Shown piece after piece: positions 31,148 through 51,682 of a stretch of DNA of 64,000 nucleotides. Each line of letters opens with the position of its first letter. Positions within the stretch are counted from its first letter, which is position 1. Under the pieces are notes generated by a model. That model ran no database searches. It saw nothing but the letters and a program-made list of their open reading frames with translations, and was not told the DNA's origin. Both the position numbers and the translations under genes were made by a program. Source of the DNA: Heterotrichella gracilis (lineage: Eukaryota > Sar > Xanthophyceae > Tribonematales > Xanthonemataceae); contig JAULBX010021964.1 in assembly GCA_032358255.1 (NCBI GenBank), forward strand, positions 1-64,000, read 5' to 3'.

Positions 31148-33085
31148 GGCTGCTGCTGGGTGTGTGGTCAGTGCCACTGATTGGAGGTGGAGGTTGATTT
31201 GCAGGCTGCTGTACCCCCTGCAAGTAGGAAGCTAGGTGTCAAAGGTGCAATGTGGCATGCAGTGGCAAGAACATAAGAAGTATTGCAGTGCACTTGAAGC
31301 TGAGTATGCATGCAGTGTCTGCTGCACAAATGGATTTAATATCTGCAGGAAGCGAGCAAGCTGCTCAAAGGTTTGGGCTGTCCACACTCTGCCAGAGGCC
31401 CTCAAGGGCTTGTGAGAAGTGCAACTTGCCTACGCTTGTGACAAGTGCATTTCAGTCAAAACTATAAAGCGTGTATTGATACTACCAGTGACTACAGCCC
31501 TGCCCTGGGCCACCACGACTTTGAAATCGTCGGCAGTGCTGGCTTAGTGCAGGAATAGGATATCCTCACTGTAAGAGAGTCCACGAAATTCGTGTAGAAG
31601 TTCTGTGGGCCATGCAGCACCGTGGCATTACCGTGCACCTTTGGCTTTAGTACTTTGACGAAAACTACTACAATTGTTGCCTTTAGCGTGCTTTGTTCTC
31701 TGAGCGGTCGGCACTTTCGGTTGTCACCGCACCTGGTACCTGTGTGTCAGTGATACAAGCTAGTGTTCCTGAAGACTTAGTAGCCTTGTGCAAACGTGCT
31801 GCATATATGTATATGTTTTTCTCCTCCACCTTCTATTATATAAAGGCTAAGCAGAGCCGCCCGCTGGGTTTCGAGTGCACTGCGCGCTGGTGAACCAGGG
31901 GCGAAGCTCTGTGCGCATTGCTGGGCAATTCCCTACAAGGCATTTTGTAAACCCTTTAAAGTTACCGCTCCCTCTGAGGGCTGTCCATGGTGGGCATCAG
32001 AGCAGCTGGCAGGAGTTTACAGGCAGAATACAAATTATAGACTACATGCTATCAGCGTAGATATTGTGGGCACATACCTGACTACCTTGGGAGCATGCAG
32101 TAAACCAGTGGTGGCACCGCTTGAACCCTTTAGGGTACTATTTGTGTGGTGACCATGAGCCTCCTCCCTCAAGGCATACCTTAACGGTTCAGGTTGACGC
32201 TTACAGCCACTCAGTGATCTTTTTCTCATTGCACCATTGGTGCATTTCCAAGTGCAATACCAATATGACAACACCACAATAAAAAATATGTGAATGGAAG
32301 CATGTGCACGTGCCTGCCAAATATCAACCGTGGCCCCCGGACAACAACACCAGTGAATACATTACCGCATGCTCCCACGACGTATGTACGTCCTGCCAAT
32401 ATATCAGTCATTCAATCTGTCCTTGTCTGCCCTTGGCTGTAAAGCACAGCAACTTCAAAACACCTAGCGTCAACATACTATCCAACCCCCGTTCCAAGGC
32501 ATCAACACCTGTATTCTTGGAGAATACTGAGGGGCACTATCTGCTGATCATGGTAATTCTCAATCATCAGGCACATTCAAAACCATTTCGTTGATGCAGA
32601 GCTCCCGATTTGAGACCCCACCCCAATCCCCCAACCTATGCCTGCAAAATTTCGCAACACAACCATCACCCTTGTGATGTGGAATCTTCCCCTGTTGATA
32701 CAGCTGTAAATAATCCCTTCTCAACCCTGCAACGCCCAACATGGTGGGAGCTGCTCATGCCCTAAACAATACAGCTTGGAGAAAACGCTCTTGAAAACGC
32801 ACCCGCTGCCAGCTGCTGACCTATCCCCGCACATTGAATTTCTGACTGCCCCAAAAGTACACCCTCTACCCCCAAGAACCTCCCAGTTGCTGCTGTGGGT
32901 GCCAGCAGTGCAAGTGATGTCCCATGGGCTGCAGCCTGCCTGGCAATTCTGGTTGTGGACTACAATCAATCTGGTAAACATCAATTATCATCTGCGCTTG
33001 ATGATGAACTGCTCCCCAAAACTTCTCTCCTTTTGCATTCAGCGCTTGACGATCCGATACGATCACCTGTTGGCAATCAATGTGA
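31148..33085. other. Intergenic stretch; no gene seen
   Basis: Only short frames without recognisable features. Positions ~33010-33060 hold a weak copy of the chalcone-isomerase-like gene's last exon (CTCCCCAAAA, CAGCGCTT). Confidence 0.45.
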
Positions 33086-35297
33086 TCAGCGCTTCAATAT
33101 TGCTGCCACCTGCTCCCCAAAGCGCTCCTTTGTGTCTGGTGTAACTGAGTCTGGCCCCAGGTAGATGTCAAACATGGCCTCGCACAGCGTGGGGCAGGCA
33201 ATGGTGCCCACCTGCAGGACAGGGACAAATGCATGGTAAATCTTTTGTGCCCCATGAAGTGAGAGGAACACATGGAGTGTTCATTGACAACATTTGGTAT
33301 GCCAAATCCCTCGCCACTCAATTGCCCACTGGGCGCCCATCCCCGTTGGCCACCGACTCGACGGCTAAGGAAGCTATATATAAACCCTAATTTCTATGCA
33401 GGCATTTCCTGGCACATCAGTATAAAAATGGAGACTGGAAATGCAACAGAATGTTGACAAAATTGGCCTCCACCCTATTCCCCCTAACACCCACCTGGCG
33501 CCCATCCACATTGGCTATCAGAGTCCCCTGCCTGGTGGCGGTGAAGTTGAATGTGCTCCCCTTGCTCAGTTTGACATTCTCCAGCATGGATGAGAACTCG
33601 CCGAACGAAGCGTCCTCCCCTGCCTGCAAGGGGAGCACAGTTGTATATCTGATGTAATAACATTGATGATAATAATGAATGCAATCAGATAGGAAAATAA
33701 AGACGAGGGGCAGAGTCCCCCATTGCCTGCCAAGGGAAGCACAGCTTGGGAATTTGTAATAATAGTGATAGATACATCTATTTGACCATTACTGATTTAT
33801 TAGTATCATGGAGTAGATTGACAAAAAAAATTGTGCGCACCTTCTCTCTCATGGGTGGCTCAAGGCGCCCTTTGAGCGCTGTCAAGAGGCGCGTTGTCAA
33901 TTAAGCACTAATTTGTTATCAAATATTTTCCATCGCATATATTTTATATCACAATGATTTTAGGTGCACCGTCCTCATGGGTGACCCTAGCCGTCCTGCC
34001 TAAACTAAACAATAATCTTTTGAATTTACTGATATTATATCGCCAGGAGTTTGTGCGCACCTTCTTCATGGGTGGCCCCAGGCGCTCGTTGAGCGCCCCC
34101 AAGAACGTCTTCATCTTCAAACCCCCGTACACGATCACCAACCGCAGGGTCTTCTCGACCTGCCTGCTGCGGATGGCATCTGTTCCAGCAGGAACCAGGC
34201 AGAAATTCAGTCGATTTCCAGCCCAAAGATGATAGCTTGCATGAGGGCTTTTTTAGAGGGACGGGAGGGGCACAAGGTTGCAGGCAGAGTGTGGAGTGTG
34301 TTACTAGTGTGCAGGACAGTGCTGCCTGGCGCTTGGTTCATTGGTAATGGTGGGTTGGACACCCTGCAGGTTTTTGTGGCCGATGGAACTTCGAGTGGCT
34401 GTGCATGCGGGGTGAGCGCTCCTGTGGGGTGCGGCGTGGGGGGTTGGGCACTGCAAGCCGCTGTGACCTGAATACAGGTTTGGGGTGCCGGGGGCTCACC
34501 ATCGTAGATGCTTTGCGTCTTGGGGATGACTGCCGCATCCAGTTTGCTGTACTTTGACGACAGCGCCTGCTTCAGTGCCCCTTGGTCCGCATACACACCC
34601 ACTGAGTACACTGCAGAAACGGGATGGTGATGGCTTTGCACAACGTTGACAGAAGTTTTGAATCTTGACACATACTGCAAGGTTCACTTGATGTGCTGCT
34701 TGGGAGTTGGGTGGGTGGTCAACATTGATCTGACTAGCCTCACTCACACTCTGCGGCGCATACCATGCAGCGAGTACCTAGTACTGCCAAACCATAGGGG
34801 CTGTACACAATTGCATTGCAGCACCCACCGTGTATTGTTTTGATGCCTGCGATCCTCTTGCTCCTCACACTGCAATGGAGGTGGATGGGACATGAGGTGA
34901 GTTGCCATCCTGACAAGAAGGCTGATGGCAATCAGCTTCAAGTCGATTATAAGGTTACAAGGTTGAGATGTTGCAAATAAAACCCACTCCAGCACTCCAA
35001 TACTTATCTAAAAGTTACCTACCCGTATCCTGTCAAAGCTGGGCAGTTGTGGTTGCCTCTGTGGCAAAACTCCCCTGGCATTTGGACACCGGTCTTTGGC
35101 TCAACAACCTGCTTTGAGGACACGGCACCACCCAACACCGATTGGGACAGGCTCAGGAAACGAGGAGCAGGCCGGAAGAGAGCATCTTGGGCTGCAGCAG
35201 CGGTTTGACTGAGCAACGAAAACGCCACAGACCCCAGATCATGATGCCGTGGCTGCACCTCTCCCCTGTCCAGCTTGACTGAAGCTGTGGTGAACAT
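33086..35297 (-). CDS. Chalcone-isomerase-fold (CHI-like/FAP) protein
   Basis: Six minus-strand exons join in frame: 35297-35023, 34869-34829, 34610-34500, 34179-34061, 33623-33495 and 33211-33086, about 266 residues. Family blocks appear in order: VVEPKTGVQMPG, GYGVRSKRIAGIK, VYSVGVYADQGAL, TLRLVIVYGGLKM, FGEFSSML, LSKGSTFNFTATRQGTLIA and LCEAMFDIYLGPDSVTP. These match the chalcone isomerase superfamily. Algae lack the full flavonoid pathway, and algal members are usually grouped with the plastid fatty-acid-binding (FAP) branch, so a fatty-acid role in the plastid is the likelier guess. The first ~50 residues (Ser/Ala/Arg-rich) could be a transit peptide. Catalytic status cannot be judged by eye. 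Echoes flank exons 4 and 5. Confidence 0.88.
33328..33352 (-). repeat. Echo of CHI-like exon 5 (donor side)
   Basis: GGCGCCCATCC..GTTGGC repeats the exon 5 3' end about 150 bases downstream in transcription. Confidence 0.75.
33706..33745 (-). repeat. Echo of CHI-like exon 5 (acceptor side)
   Basis: CCTGCCAAGGGAAGCACAG resembles the acceptor junction of exon 5 (CCTGCAAGGGGAGCACAG at 33622-33640). Confidence 0.75.
33838..33998 (-). repeat. Two echoes of CHI-like exon 4
   Basis: Positions 33838-33893 and 33962-33998 repeat the exon 4 3' end (plus strand: GCACCTTCT..CATGGGTGGC..AGGCG). The nearer copy (33962) is the more decayed. Confidence 0.82.
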
Positions 35298-37032
35298 GGT
35301 GGCTGATGACCGCCCTGATGGCCGAACACAAGGTCAGGGTTTCACTGACGACAGGTTTCAACTCAAAAGTACTACAGAACGGTATCAGTGCGCCACCTTG
35401 TTGCAGTTTCACACCCTATTCTATGTGGGCACACATGCCAGTGAAATTTGCCCAGATGCCGGTCTATTGCATACGATCAATAACGCCCCTACTATGAGTG
35501 TATCCAACGTGCGGCCTACGCTTGTATATGTTGTTTGCTTGTTCCTAGACTGTGTGAGGTTGTGAGTGGTGAGCAGCGCGACCATTTTCATTGGAATGGC
35601 CCCTCAGGGATCAGTGATATTGCTTTCAGGGATGCTCGGTGATTCCTAAGTCCCCAATAGGCCCATCCTATCCTGCCGCCAAAAAGTGCTGGCCCGAAAC
35701 TGGCACAAGTGCACAGATGGTCAAGGCAAAACTCTCGTAGCCTTCATCAGTTTTCGTGCCCCAGCAGAGCATCGCTATTCAAACCCCGCTTTGTTGTTGT
35801 TGAACAGTTGCCACCTGGGTTGAGTGGTGCATGCATTGCACAAGGACGTTGTGGCGTGCAACTCCTTTGTGCTTACAACCCTGGTAGCTTCAAGAAACTA
35901 GCACCAGGCACCTCGCAATCAACAACACCCAGTCCTATCTTGTAGCCACTCCCCTTCGACGAGTAGCTATTGACGCACTAGACACTGCAACACCCAGACT
36001 AGTGGCTATTCACACACCACCTGGGTTTCGTTGGTTGCACTCAACACCAGGTTGCAGTGGTGGCACCGTGGTGGGGTTGATGGGGGACCACGGGACGCAA
36101 GGTGGTAGTCGTTTCTTGTAGGCGGTGTGGCGTGGGGACAATATGCAAGGTATGTCCTGCGAGTGCATGGATGTCATGTGTCCACCCATTCTACTAGCCA
36201 CCCTGTTGTGTTGCTTCCTATCTGCTCTACGCAACCAGGACTACTTGGGCACAAGGCGATGCACGGTCTGGAGCATATGTAACAGTATGCCTTGTGACCA
36301 CTAATGGTAATGTTCCCTCTTGTGTGTTACAGGGACCCTTTCGGTTAGCGGCCAGACCACCTGGCAGCTACCAACAGCACACTGTAGAGCGGTGAGTGTG
36401 CTTTCAAATAGCATGTTGCCTGTCACTGTACCCACCTACCTCATACATAACCTCCTCCATCTACTGCATTGCACGGGCATCACCATGCTCACAATGCCAT
36501 GTAGGTGTCACTATCATCTGGGAGTGGGCGACACTGTATTGGGTCACAACCGCTGGGTAGGCAGTTGAGGCCGCTGCAGACAGGGGGACACAGTTCGAGG
36601 AGGAGATGGCACGGCACTGTTGTTGCGGCAGCGTCTGAGGTAAGGTTGTGCGCTCATCGCCTTGGCTACACTGGTGGAAAGTGGCTCTGCGCCCCACTGG
36701 CTGCGTGTGATGGCAACAGGGCGTTGCAATGCTCTGATACTGTACAGCACACATATCATACCCCACCCTGGTATCTTTCAAGCACTTTTTATAGCCTTGC
36801 TTTATCTGCAATTGCACAGTACACCACCAAATGGAAGCATGCGGACCGAGTTGACAGCGGTTTATGTGGGGCTGACACTTGGCAGCAGCTTGCTAACGGC
36901 TCAAATTTGAACGCCTGGATTTAGTGGCGCGTAAAAGGCAGCATTGCATGGCGTGAAGCTACCATTGGTGGGCGCACCCCACTCGTAAGTAGTTGTTCCT
37001 GTGACATTGAGGGGGCTCTACTGGCTGTGCAG
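35298..37032. other. Unassigned stretch upstream of the FtsHi gene
   Basis: The transit-peptide exon(s) of FtsHi probably lie here, but I cannot identify them. Several plausible acceptors exist (for example GTGTTACAG at 36324-36332). No other gene is supported. Confidence 0.4.
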
Positions 37033-45147
<8,115 letters not shown>

Positions 45148-46830
45148 AGGGGGTTGACATAAAGGAGAGATGAGCAGGGAAACCATCTTGCAGGGGCCCC
45201 AAGGGGGGATAACTACCTTGTGGGAGCGGAACATGGGGGGGCGTAACTACTTGGGTTGGGAAGGGAGACCAGGGGGGGGTAGCTGATGAGAAGGGGGTGG
45301 AGGGCATGCTGTTGGACGGGCTCTCGGCGCCAGCTCAGCAGGTGTAGGGGGGTGGAAAAGGGTAGAAGGGAGCGGGGCACATGGTTTCATGTCACCACAG
45401 GGGAATAGACATGCATGCCACACCAGCACGCACACATGGTATGTATACCATGTGGCGATGATGCTGCACGGGCCAGCCATGTGCTCACACCAGGGGTGTT
45501 AGTATATTAAACCAAGAATTCCTGGTTTGTATAGTAATCAACCCCCGCTCAAACATTTCACATGCTTTGACCCAGCTCATACGAGAGGTCAGGGGGGAAA
45601 ATGCTTCATATGGCTAAAACTTTGCAGTATGTCATTCGTACCGTGAAGCTGGTTGACGCTGGTTGCTTCTTTTCCGTTCGCACAGGCTTGGGGCAGAGTG
45701 CCGCCCTAGGCTATAGCATAGATGCAAATTTGATATTCACGCACTGTGGCTGGACGTTGCAACTTTGCAAGCCGCATTGTTCAATGTTGTTGGCCCTAGG
45801 TGGGACCTGTAATGAAGATTAAACCATGCCGCACCCTGAGAATATATATTCTTGCATGGCCATGGCTGATCATCAACTTGGTGATCACTTTCAAGTTCAA
45901 TGAGGTGACTTGTGAGTTTAAGTTGGCAGCGGCATCACGATATCTGAGCAGCACTGTTACACACCTCACAAGACAATTGCAGCAAGCGGATGGGGTTGTG
46001 CATCATGACATGAAATGACATCATTATCAAATCATCATGTGTTAAAACAGGATACCCGGACCAGCTTGGCGACGCAAGGCTGCCACAGGTGGCTAGAACG
46101 GATTTACAAACGTATTGTCTGCTTTCCAAGTGCTGCCCACTTTTAAAACTGCTTTAACACTAGAGGTATGCATGTCACCAGAGCTCTCTGCCTTGAAAAC
46201 GTCATTGGACTTGTTGACCATTTTCTATCAGTGGACTTGTAGACCGTTTTCCACCTTTGTGTCTTCCACCTTATTGTCAGGTGACTCACCGTGACCATCT
46301 GACAATCACATTGGTGAATATTTTTCAGTTTTAAACGGTCATCAAGTCCTATGATAGAAAACAGTCAACACCTCTGACGTTGCTAATTGAAGAGTGTTTT
46401 ATTGCAGTTCAAATCCAATCAACACGGCTGGATACTGGAATAATTACTTGCTAACAGCCTGCTGTGCATGCGTCTCGGGGCAGTGATCCATTGCACACTC
46501 CATCATCCCTTTCAGCTGCGGCGTGGCCACACAGAGGCCTCTGAGGCCTCTGAGTAAGGCCTCCTGAAGCCTTCAACAGACTCTGTACAAAGCTACCTGT
46601 GGCATGTCCTGATTGATCATCAATCACCTGAAAGAAAGACACAAGATTTTAGTAGAAAAGTACTACATTGAATGCATAATCAAGGTGTATTGAAGGTGTG
46701 AAGCCATGCTTTGGAGGGCAAAAGTCAGCATTGAAAAACCAGTCTCCACCCTGTGACCACCACTACAGCCACCACCTAAATACACGGTATCCCAGCACCA
46801 TGTAAGCCTACGGTAGCTACCCGGCAGTGC
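45148..46830. other. Intergenic stretch after FtsHi; no gene seen
   Basis: G-rich sequence with GGGGG runs extends to about 45,370, then AT-richer sequence. No supported coding region. Confidence 0.45.
45320..45356 (+). repeat. Echo of the FtsHi last exon after the stop
   Basis: GGC.CCAGCTCAGC.G.TGT.GGGGG repeats the end of the terminal exon including the GTGTGA/GTGTAG stop region. Confidence 0.7.
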
Positions 46831-46833
46831 AGA

Positions 46834-46962
46834 GCAGGCCGTGGCACGTCACGGTGTGCACATGTGCTGCAGTTGGATATGCCTCAGTATTATACTCAGT
46901 CAAGAGCCCTGAAGAACATCAACCTGCAGCATGTGTCCACACCGTGACGTGCCACGGCCTGC
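46834..46962. repeat. Long hairpin, ~42-bp arms and ~44-nt loop
   Basis: Left arm 46834-46875 (GCAGGCCGTGGCACGTCACG..) pairs with right arm 46920-46962 with only a few mismatches. This could be a small-RNA precursor, a MITE-like element or a cruciform. Confidence 0.9.
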
Positions 46963-48774
46963 AAGTAAATAATTAATTACTATTCTTTTTTAATTGCTTG
47001 AATATGGACTCAGTCTTCAGTAACGCAGTGATAGGCAGGAAATTCCTATATAAGCTGATATTACGTGAGATTCTCAGTGACAGAGCAGGTAAACCACGCT
47101 GGCACCTATACGCGCACCCAGCTGAAACAATGTGCAATAGGGCACAATCCCAACCCATAATGGACACTTGTTTGCTGTCAAGTTCCACCGCGAGCATGCT
47201 ATGGGCTGTATAAATGAGCAGAATTGAACTACATACCGCCAAAAGCATGCACGCGGTGGAACTCACAGCTAAAACACTCTGCAATGCAAAACCCTATTAA
47301 TAAACCCTCAGCAAGCCACTCCAGTATCATACAAGTCGTTGAAAGTTGTGCAAGTTAAGCTGCCGTGTACAAATGTCAACGCGCATCCAGGTAGTGTGCA
47401 TGTGCAACAGCATGTGTGTGTGTGTGCCATCTCGTGGCGCTGCACACTCTGAGAACTACATCCTTGATCCCTCTGCCTGCTCCAACTAGGATGGTAGCCA
47501 GCCTGTGTGCATACAAATTAATGCGTACTTGACAACTGCCAGTACTTTGGACTCCAAACATAGAGGGACTGCGGCCTCAGGTGCTATGGTGACTCAAACC
47601 AGAGGGGCTGCTGCCTCAGGTGCTGTCGTCACGATAGCACTGAAGGCCACTGACCTCTGGTTCGAGTCCATGTACTGCCACATGTCTAGTACACATTGAT
47701 CCTTATTTTCAACGGCTGTACTCTACATTCCCTCAGGAATCCGTGGTGGGCTGGATACTTCTGATCCCCCCTCCTTGGCACCCTAGAACTCTTCTTTGGT
47801 GGCTGTGTCCCCCGCCTGATCCTCAAACACATCTCATTCTGACCATGCGCATGGTGCAGGCGGAGCACCCTGACACCGATGAGGAGCTTCAGGGTGTCAA
47901 GGAGGAGGTCCAAAGCAAAGAGACCACCACAGGTTTCTTTGGAGGAACTCCACTACGGTAGCCCCAGAGGCCGCAGTCCGATACCCTCAGTTTTGAGCTT
48001 TTCAGGTCACAAGAAGTATTTGCCTGCAGGTGGAGAAGGTTGGACTTGAGGAGCAGCTCCAGGATGTGAAGAAGGGGATCAAGAGAATCCAGGCCCCCAT
48101 GGGTACCTGGATAGAGTACAACCTCCTCCGCCTGCACCATGCGCATGGTCAGAGAAAGCGGTGATTCTTGCGTCAGCTGGAATAGAAAAATTTGACAGTC
48201 ATGACTACCAAAAACAGTGAATATGAAAGTGCTAGTATGGAGAAAGCCAAGAAGGATCGAGCACTTGGGCGCCAGTAACATCAAATTGGAGATAGGCTCC
48301 ATCACAGCCAGATCAAAAGAAACGACTGGCACAAAAAAATAAAATAAGATTTTAAATAATTAATTATTAAAAAGCATATATGTTTTGAGGTGCTCATGAT
48401 GTTTATGTCTGTGTTACATTTAGCAACTTGTGAGCCTCCTACATGCATGTTGAGCAGCGCCAGTAGCAATAAGTGCAAGATAGGGTCCAGCACAGCCATA
48501 TCAAAGAAACAGGCGGCCTGGCCCATTGTATTGAGAGAAAATAGTTGAAAAGCAAAGACGCCCATTCCGCATGAACACAATGTGCATGGGTGTAGGGTTT
48601 AGGGTTTGAGGACGCAGGGACACAATATGCACATCACGGTGTGCAGGTGCAAAAGGTGCAACCGGACCTAATTGGTTAAGTAATTATTAAAGTTCTGGAG
48701 AAGATGGGAGGGCTATGGTCTGCACCTGTGCACAAAGCCTTACTAAGCACACCGGTGGGCAGCGTCCTGGATTG
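46963..48774. other. Repeat-bearing stretch without a clear gene
   Basis: GCTG.TGCCTCAGGTGCT occurs twice (47570-47590, 47609-47630). Positions 47839-47865 and 48123-48152 are inverted copies (CCATGCGCATGGTGCAGGCG). Between them two direct coiled-coil-like segments (DEELQGVKEEVQSK at 47878-47919; LEEQLQDVKKGIKRIQ at 48046-48093) may be relics of an exon duplication. Confidence 0.5.
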
Positions 48775-48829
48775 TCTTCAGTGTCTAGCAGCTGCGCCTC
48801 AGCCGGGTGCAGCTGCTAGACACTGAAGA
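48775..48829. repeat. Perfect 21-bp hairpin with 13-nt loop
   Basis: Arms 48775-48795 and 48809-48829 are exact inverse complements. The left arm and loop (CTAGCAGCTGCGCCTCAGCC) recur in the larger fold-back at 51272-51442. Confidence 0.95.
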
Positions 48830-48869
48830 AAATCCGCTCCACAAGCATCTTGAAGCGCACACTACTCCA

Positions 48870-49500
48870 GCCCTTCAAGATGTACTCCAGCGCCCTCACC
48901 TTGCGCCCTTTTGTACAGGCGTCAACCTCAACCTCACCAGTGCAGCACCTGCCCATCTGGCCTACTACGCTTGCTTGCTCACTGTGAGCAGGGTGCCCTC
49001 CTCCGGCATGGGTGTAGGGCTTAGGGTTTAGGGTTTAGGGTTTGGGGTGGGCGTGGGCTATCTACCGGATCGCTCCTGGACCAGTGACTCGTTGGGGTGA
49101 ACCAGGCGGGTGCAAAGGAGGTCAGGCTACAGCATGCACATCAAGAGAGAAGAAAGAGAAAAGCAAGGAGCATGCTTATATGTCCAGATGTGCTATATGT
49201 GGGCTGGTGTGCACCCAAAGTGCGGGGCCCTGTCACCCTGGTCACCTACCCTGTTTAAGGACCTGACAGCGCCTTGCTTGCATGGGCCCCTCCCCGCGCC
49301 GCTGCGCCCATGGCGCCTGCCGCATGCTGCCCACCCTGCACAAGCGCACACATGCAAGGGTTGCTTTTACCTGTTGTGTGCTGGTGAGCTGGTGCCGCAT
49401 GTGGCTATTTAAATAAATAACTGAATAAATAATATTTAAATAAAGAAATGGTGGTGCCACATGTGGCTCAAACAGGTGCTGATTGAGGTGGGCAGGGGTG
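48870..49500 (+). repeat. ~600-bp direct repeat, copy 1
   Basis: It matches 52840-53445 through several blocks: CAGTGCAGCACCTGCC, a TTTAGGG array, GCAAAGGAGGTCAG, CACCCTGGTCACCTACCCTG and ATGCTGCCC..CTGCAC. No open frame is conserved through both copies. Confidence 0.88.
49014..49046 (+). repeat. Interstitial TTTAGGG array
   Basis: Three to four heptamer units (TTTAGGG) in a row inside the direct repeat; the partner copy has a shorter version at 52966-52985. Confidence 0.9.
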
Positions 49501-49823
49501 TGAAGGAGAGGCAGGCAGGCGCACGGACATGTATTAGCTGCACACACGTATCACTGACCAGCATGGCGGGCGGTGGAAGCAAGTGACTCACAACCAAGCT
49601 AATAAATAAATAAATTAATAATAAAAATAAATTAATAAATAACTATGCAGCCTGTCCTGAACAAGCGCGTTGGGTAAGCAAAAGGATCTAGCAGAGGGAT
49701 GGACAATGCCCCTCCTGTCCACTATATCCTCTCCCAAGCTAAGACTGCAGCGTGCATTGCGATCAGTACCTTCTTGGAAGCCAGCTTGTCAGCCACACCA
49801 CCCTGGCTGGCTGCCCGCAGGAC

Positions 49824-49998
49824 ATCAATGACCCCGTCCTTGCCGATGCCCGCCAGGATCTGGTGCGGACAGAAGACCTCCCTTTACTACAGAAAAAGCC
49901 ATTATGGCTCCTCCCGCCGTGGTGGGAGGTCGTCCTCACCACACCAGATCCTGGCGGACATTAACGAGGACGGAGTCATGAGCAAGGACGGGGTCAAG
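49824..49998. repeat. Fold-back with imperfect ~60-75-bp arms
   Basis: Left arm 49824-49882 and right arm 49924-49998 share CGCCAGGATCTGGTG and ACCCCGTCCTTG as inverse complements. The arms look like inverted copies of one coding-like segment (H-Q-I-L-A in both). Confidence 0.8.
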
Positions 49999-50847
49999 TT
50001 GGCAACCATTAGGAACGCGGCTTGGTAGGATATGCGCAGCACACCTGTTTGGGTGAGGTGAGGACAGCACTCATGGTTCCTGTGGGAAAATCTCCTGCCT
50101 TGTCAAAACAGTGTACTTTTTGTAAGAGTGGACGGCAATGGAGTGCAACACAGGGCGGTTTGTAAAGCAAGCTACATACATGCACAGTATATTGCAGACT
50201 TATTTAGCCTGTTGTTGCAGCTTGTGTTAGTCCAACAACGGCCAGATGGTGCATCACAGCTTGATTATATTACTGACACATGCTCATACACTAGCTGGTA
50301 TCTCCACAGGGACTGGAGCTATGCTTCACAATGCAAATAGACCTTGAATCCTAAACCCTGAATCCTAAACCTCAGCTGATATCTCCACAAAGACTGGAGT
50401 TGAGTTTCATGGCTAGTGGTCTTGAGCTACTCCCCCGTCTCTCCTGGTAATCCGTATATCCACATGACCACATGTCGTCCAATCGAACACAACCAACACA
50501 CCATGTTGCAACGCACCATTGTCAGGGCGGAGGGGATGCTGTCCACCGGCAGGGACTTCAAAACCAACTTCTTCTTCAGCAGCAGGGCAATCTGCGGGAG
50601 GGGGTCGTGCCGCCACAGGCATTGATCCCACCCACTGATTAATGTATAGGGCGACAGCTTGTGTCCAGCATCGCTGTGGGTCCAAATGGCTGAATGTCCA
50701 AGCAAACACAGGGCCCTGAACCACAGTGATAGCCAGGCTCAAGTCGTTGCCCCAAACATCTGCAAGGCAGGGTATGCTGGGACTAACGCCTACGGCGGCA
50801 CAACCACCCTCCCTGCAGCATGCCCTACTGCTAAATCCGCCCCGGCC

Positions 50848-50980
50848 GGGGCCGACACCTTGTGACCAGCACTTGCTGTGGTTTAGGAGATGGAGGGACC
50901 CCATCGACGTCAACCATCGACAACGGTGTGGTCCTCCACTTCCTGAACCACAGCAAATGCTGGACACAAGGTGTCGCCCC
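50848..50980. repeat. Near-palindromic fold-back, ~62-bp arms, tiny centre
   Basis: GGCCGACACCTTGTGACCAG at the left pairs with the inverse complement of CTGGACACAAGGTGTCGCCC at the right. Arms run from about 50848-50909 and 50914-50980 with scattered mismatches. Confidence 0.9.
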
Positions 50981-51026
50981 ATGCATTTTATTTGTTATAT
51001 TTTATTCATTCATTTTATTTAATTAT

Positions 51027-51237
51027 TCGCCCCATACATCGTACAGGGCAACTCCTTCTCATTATTTTGTACTCCTCCTAGACATTTAAGGCCACGGCCC
51101 CATAAAATCAATTGATTTATTTTATCTTCATTTTTATTTTATTCTCAAGTATTTCAATTTTTACTCGCCCCATACATTTTCCAGGGCAGCCCCTTCTGTT
51201 CCTTTGTACGCCTCTTAGGACTTTAAGGTCACGCTGC
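51027..51237 (+). repeat. Tandem AT-rich duplication
   Basis: The block CGCCCCATACAT..CAGGGCA..CCTTCT..TTTAAGG at 51027-51095 recurs at 51168-51235; unit about 141 bases. Confidence 0.88.
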
Positions 51238-51271
51238 TCTCGGCCTCCAGCTCATGGAGCGGATTCCCTGC

Positions 51272-51442
51272 AGAAGCTAGCAGCTGCGCCTCAGCCAGGA
51301 CCCATTCCTTGCAGATCTCGAGAGCCCTGGCGAGGGGTGGGATGGTGGTGAACATTGTTCAACCCACGGCAGACCCAGCTCTCGCCAAGGACTACGGAGA
51401 TGCAAGGGTTGGGGCCTGGCTGAGGCGCTGCTACTAGCTTCC
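51272..51442. repeat. 171-bp fold-back related to the 48775 hairpin
   Basis: Left arm starting GAAGCTAGCAGCTGCGCCTC and right arm ending GCTGCTACTAGCTTC pair with mismatches over ~65 bases. The centre (GGTGAACATTGTTCAACC) is itself a palindrome, so almost the whole segment folds on itself. Confidence 0.9.
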
Positions 51443-51501
51443 GAAGTATGGCCAGTGGCTATACTGCCCATTCTGAGGTCACCAGGATGCAGCAGTAGAA
51501 A

Positions 51502-51682
51502 CTGCCAACAAAAGCTGCGGGGCAGCAAGCTATTAATGGGTGGGCGGATGCATGCAAAGGGGCGTGCAAGGAGTTCTGGCGATGGAGGGGCAGACTCTGT
51601 GCACGCTGAACTTCTTGCTCGCCACGCTTCTCGCACCGACCAACCCAGCAATAGCTTGCTGCCCTGCAGCTTTGTTGGCAGC
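51502..51682. repeat. Fold-back with ~75-bp arms
   Basis: CTGCCAACAAAAGCTGCGGG..GCAGCAAGCTATT at the left pairs with AATAGCTTGCTGCCCTGCAG..TTTGTTGGCAG at the right; the outer ~45 bases pair well and the inner part is weaker. Confidence 0.88.

Noticed and set aside
49955-49998. EF-hand-like stretch DINEDGVMSKDG
   Set aside because: Position 12 lacks the usual Glu/Asp, there is no partner hand, and the stretch is one arm of a fold-back; not enough to call a calcium-binding gene.
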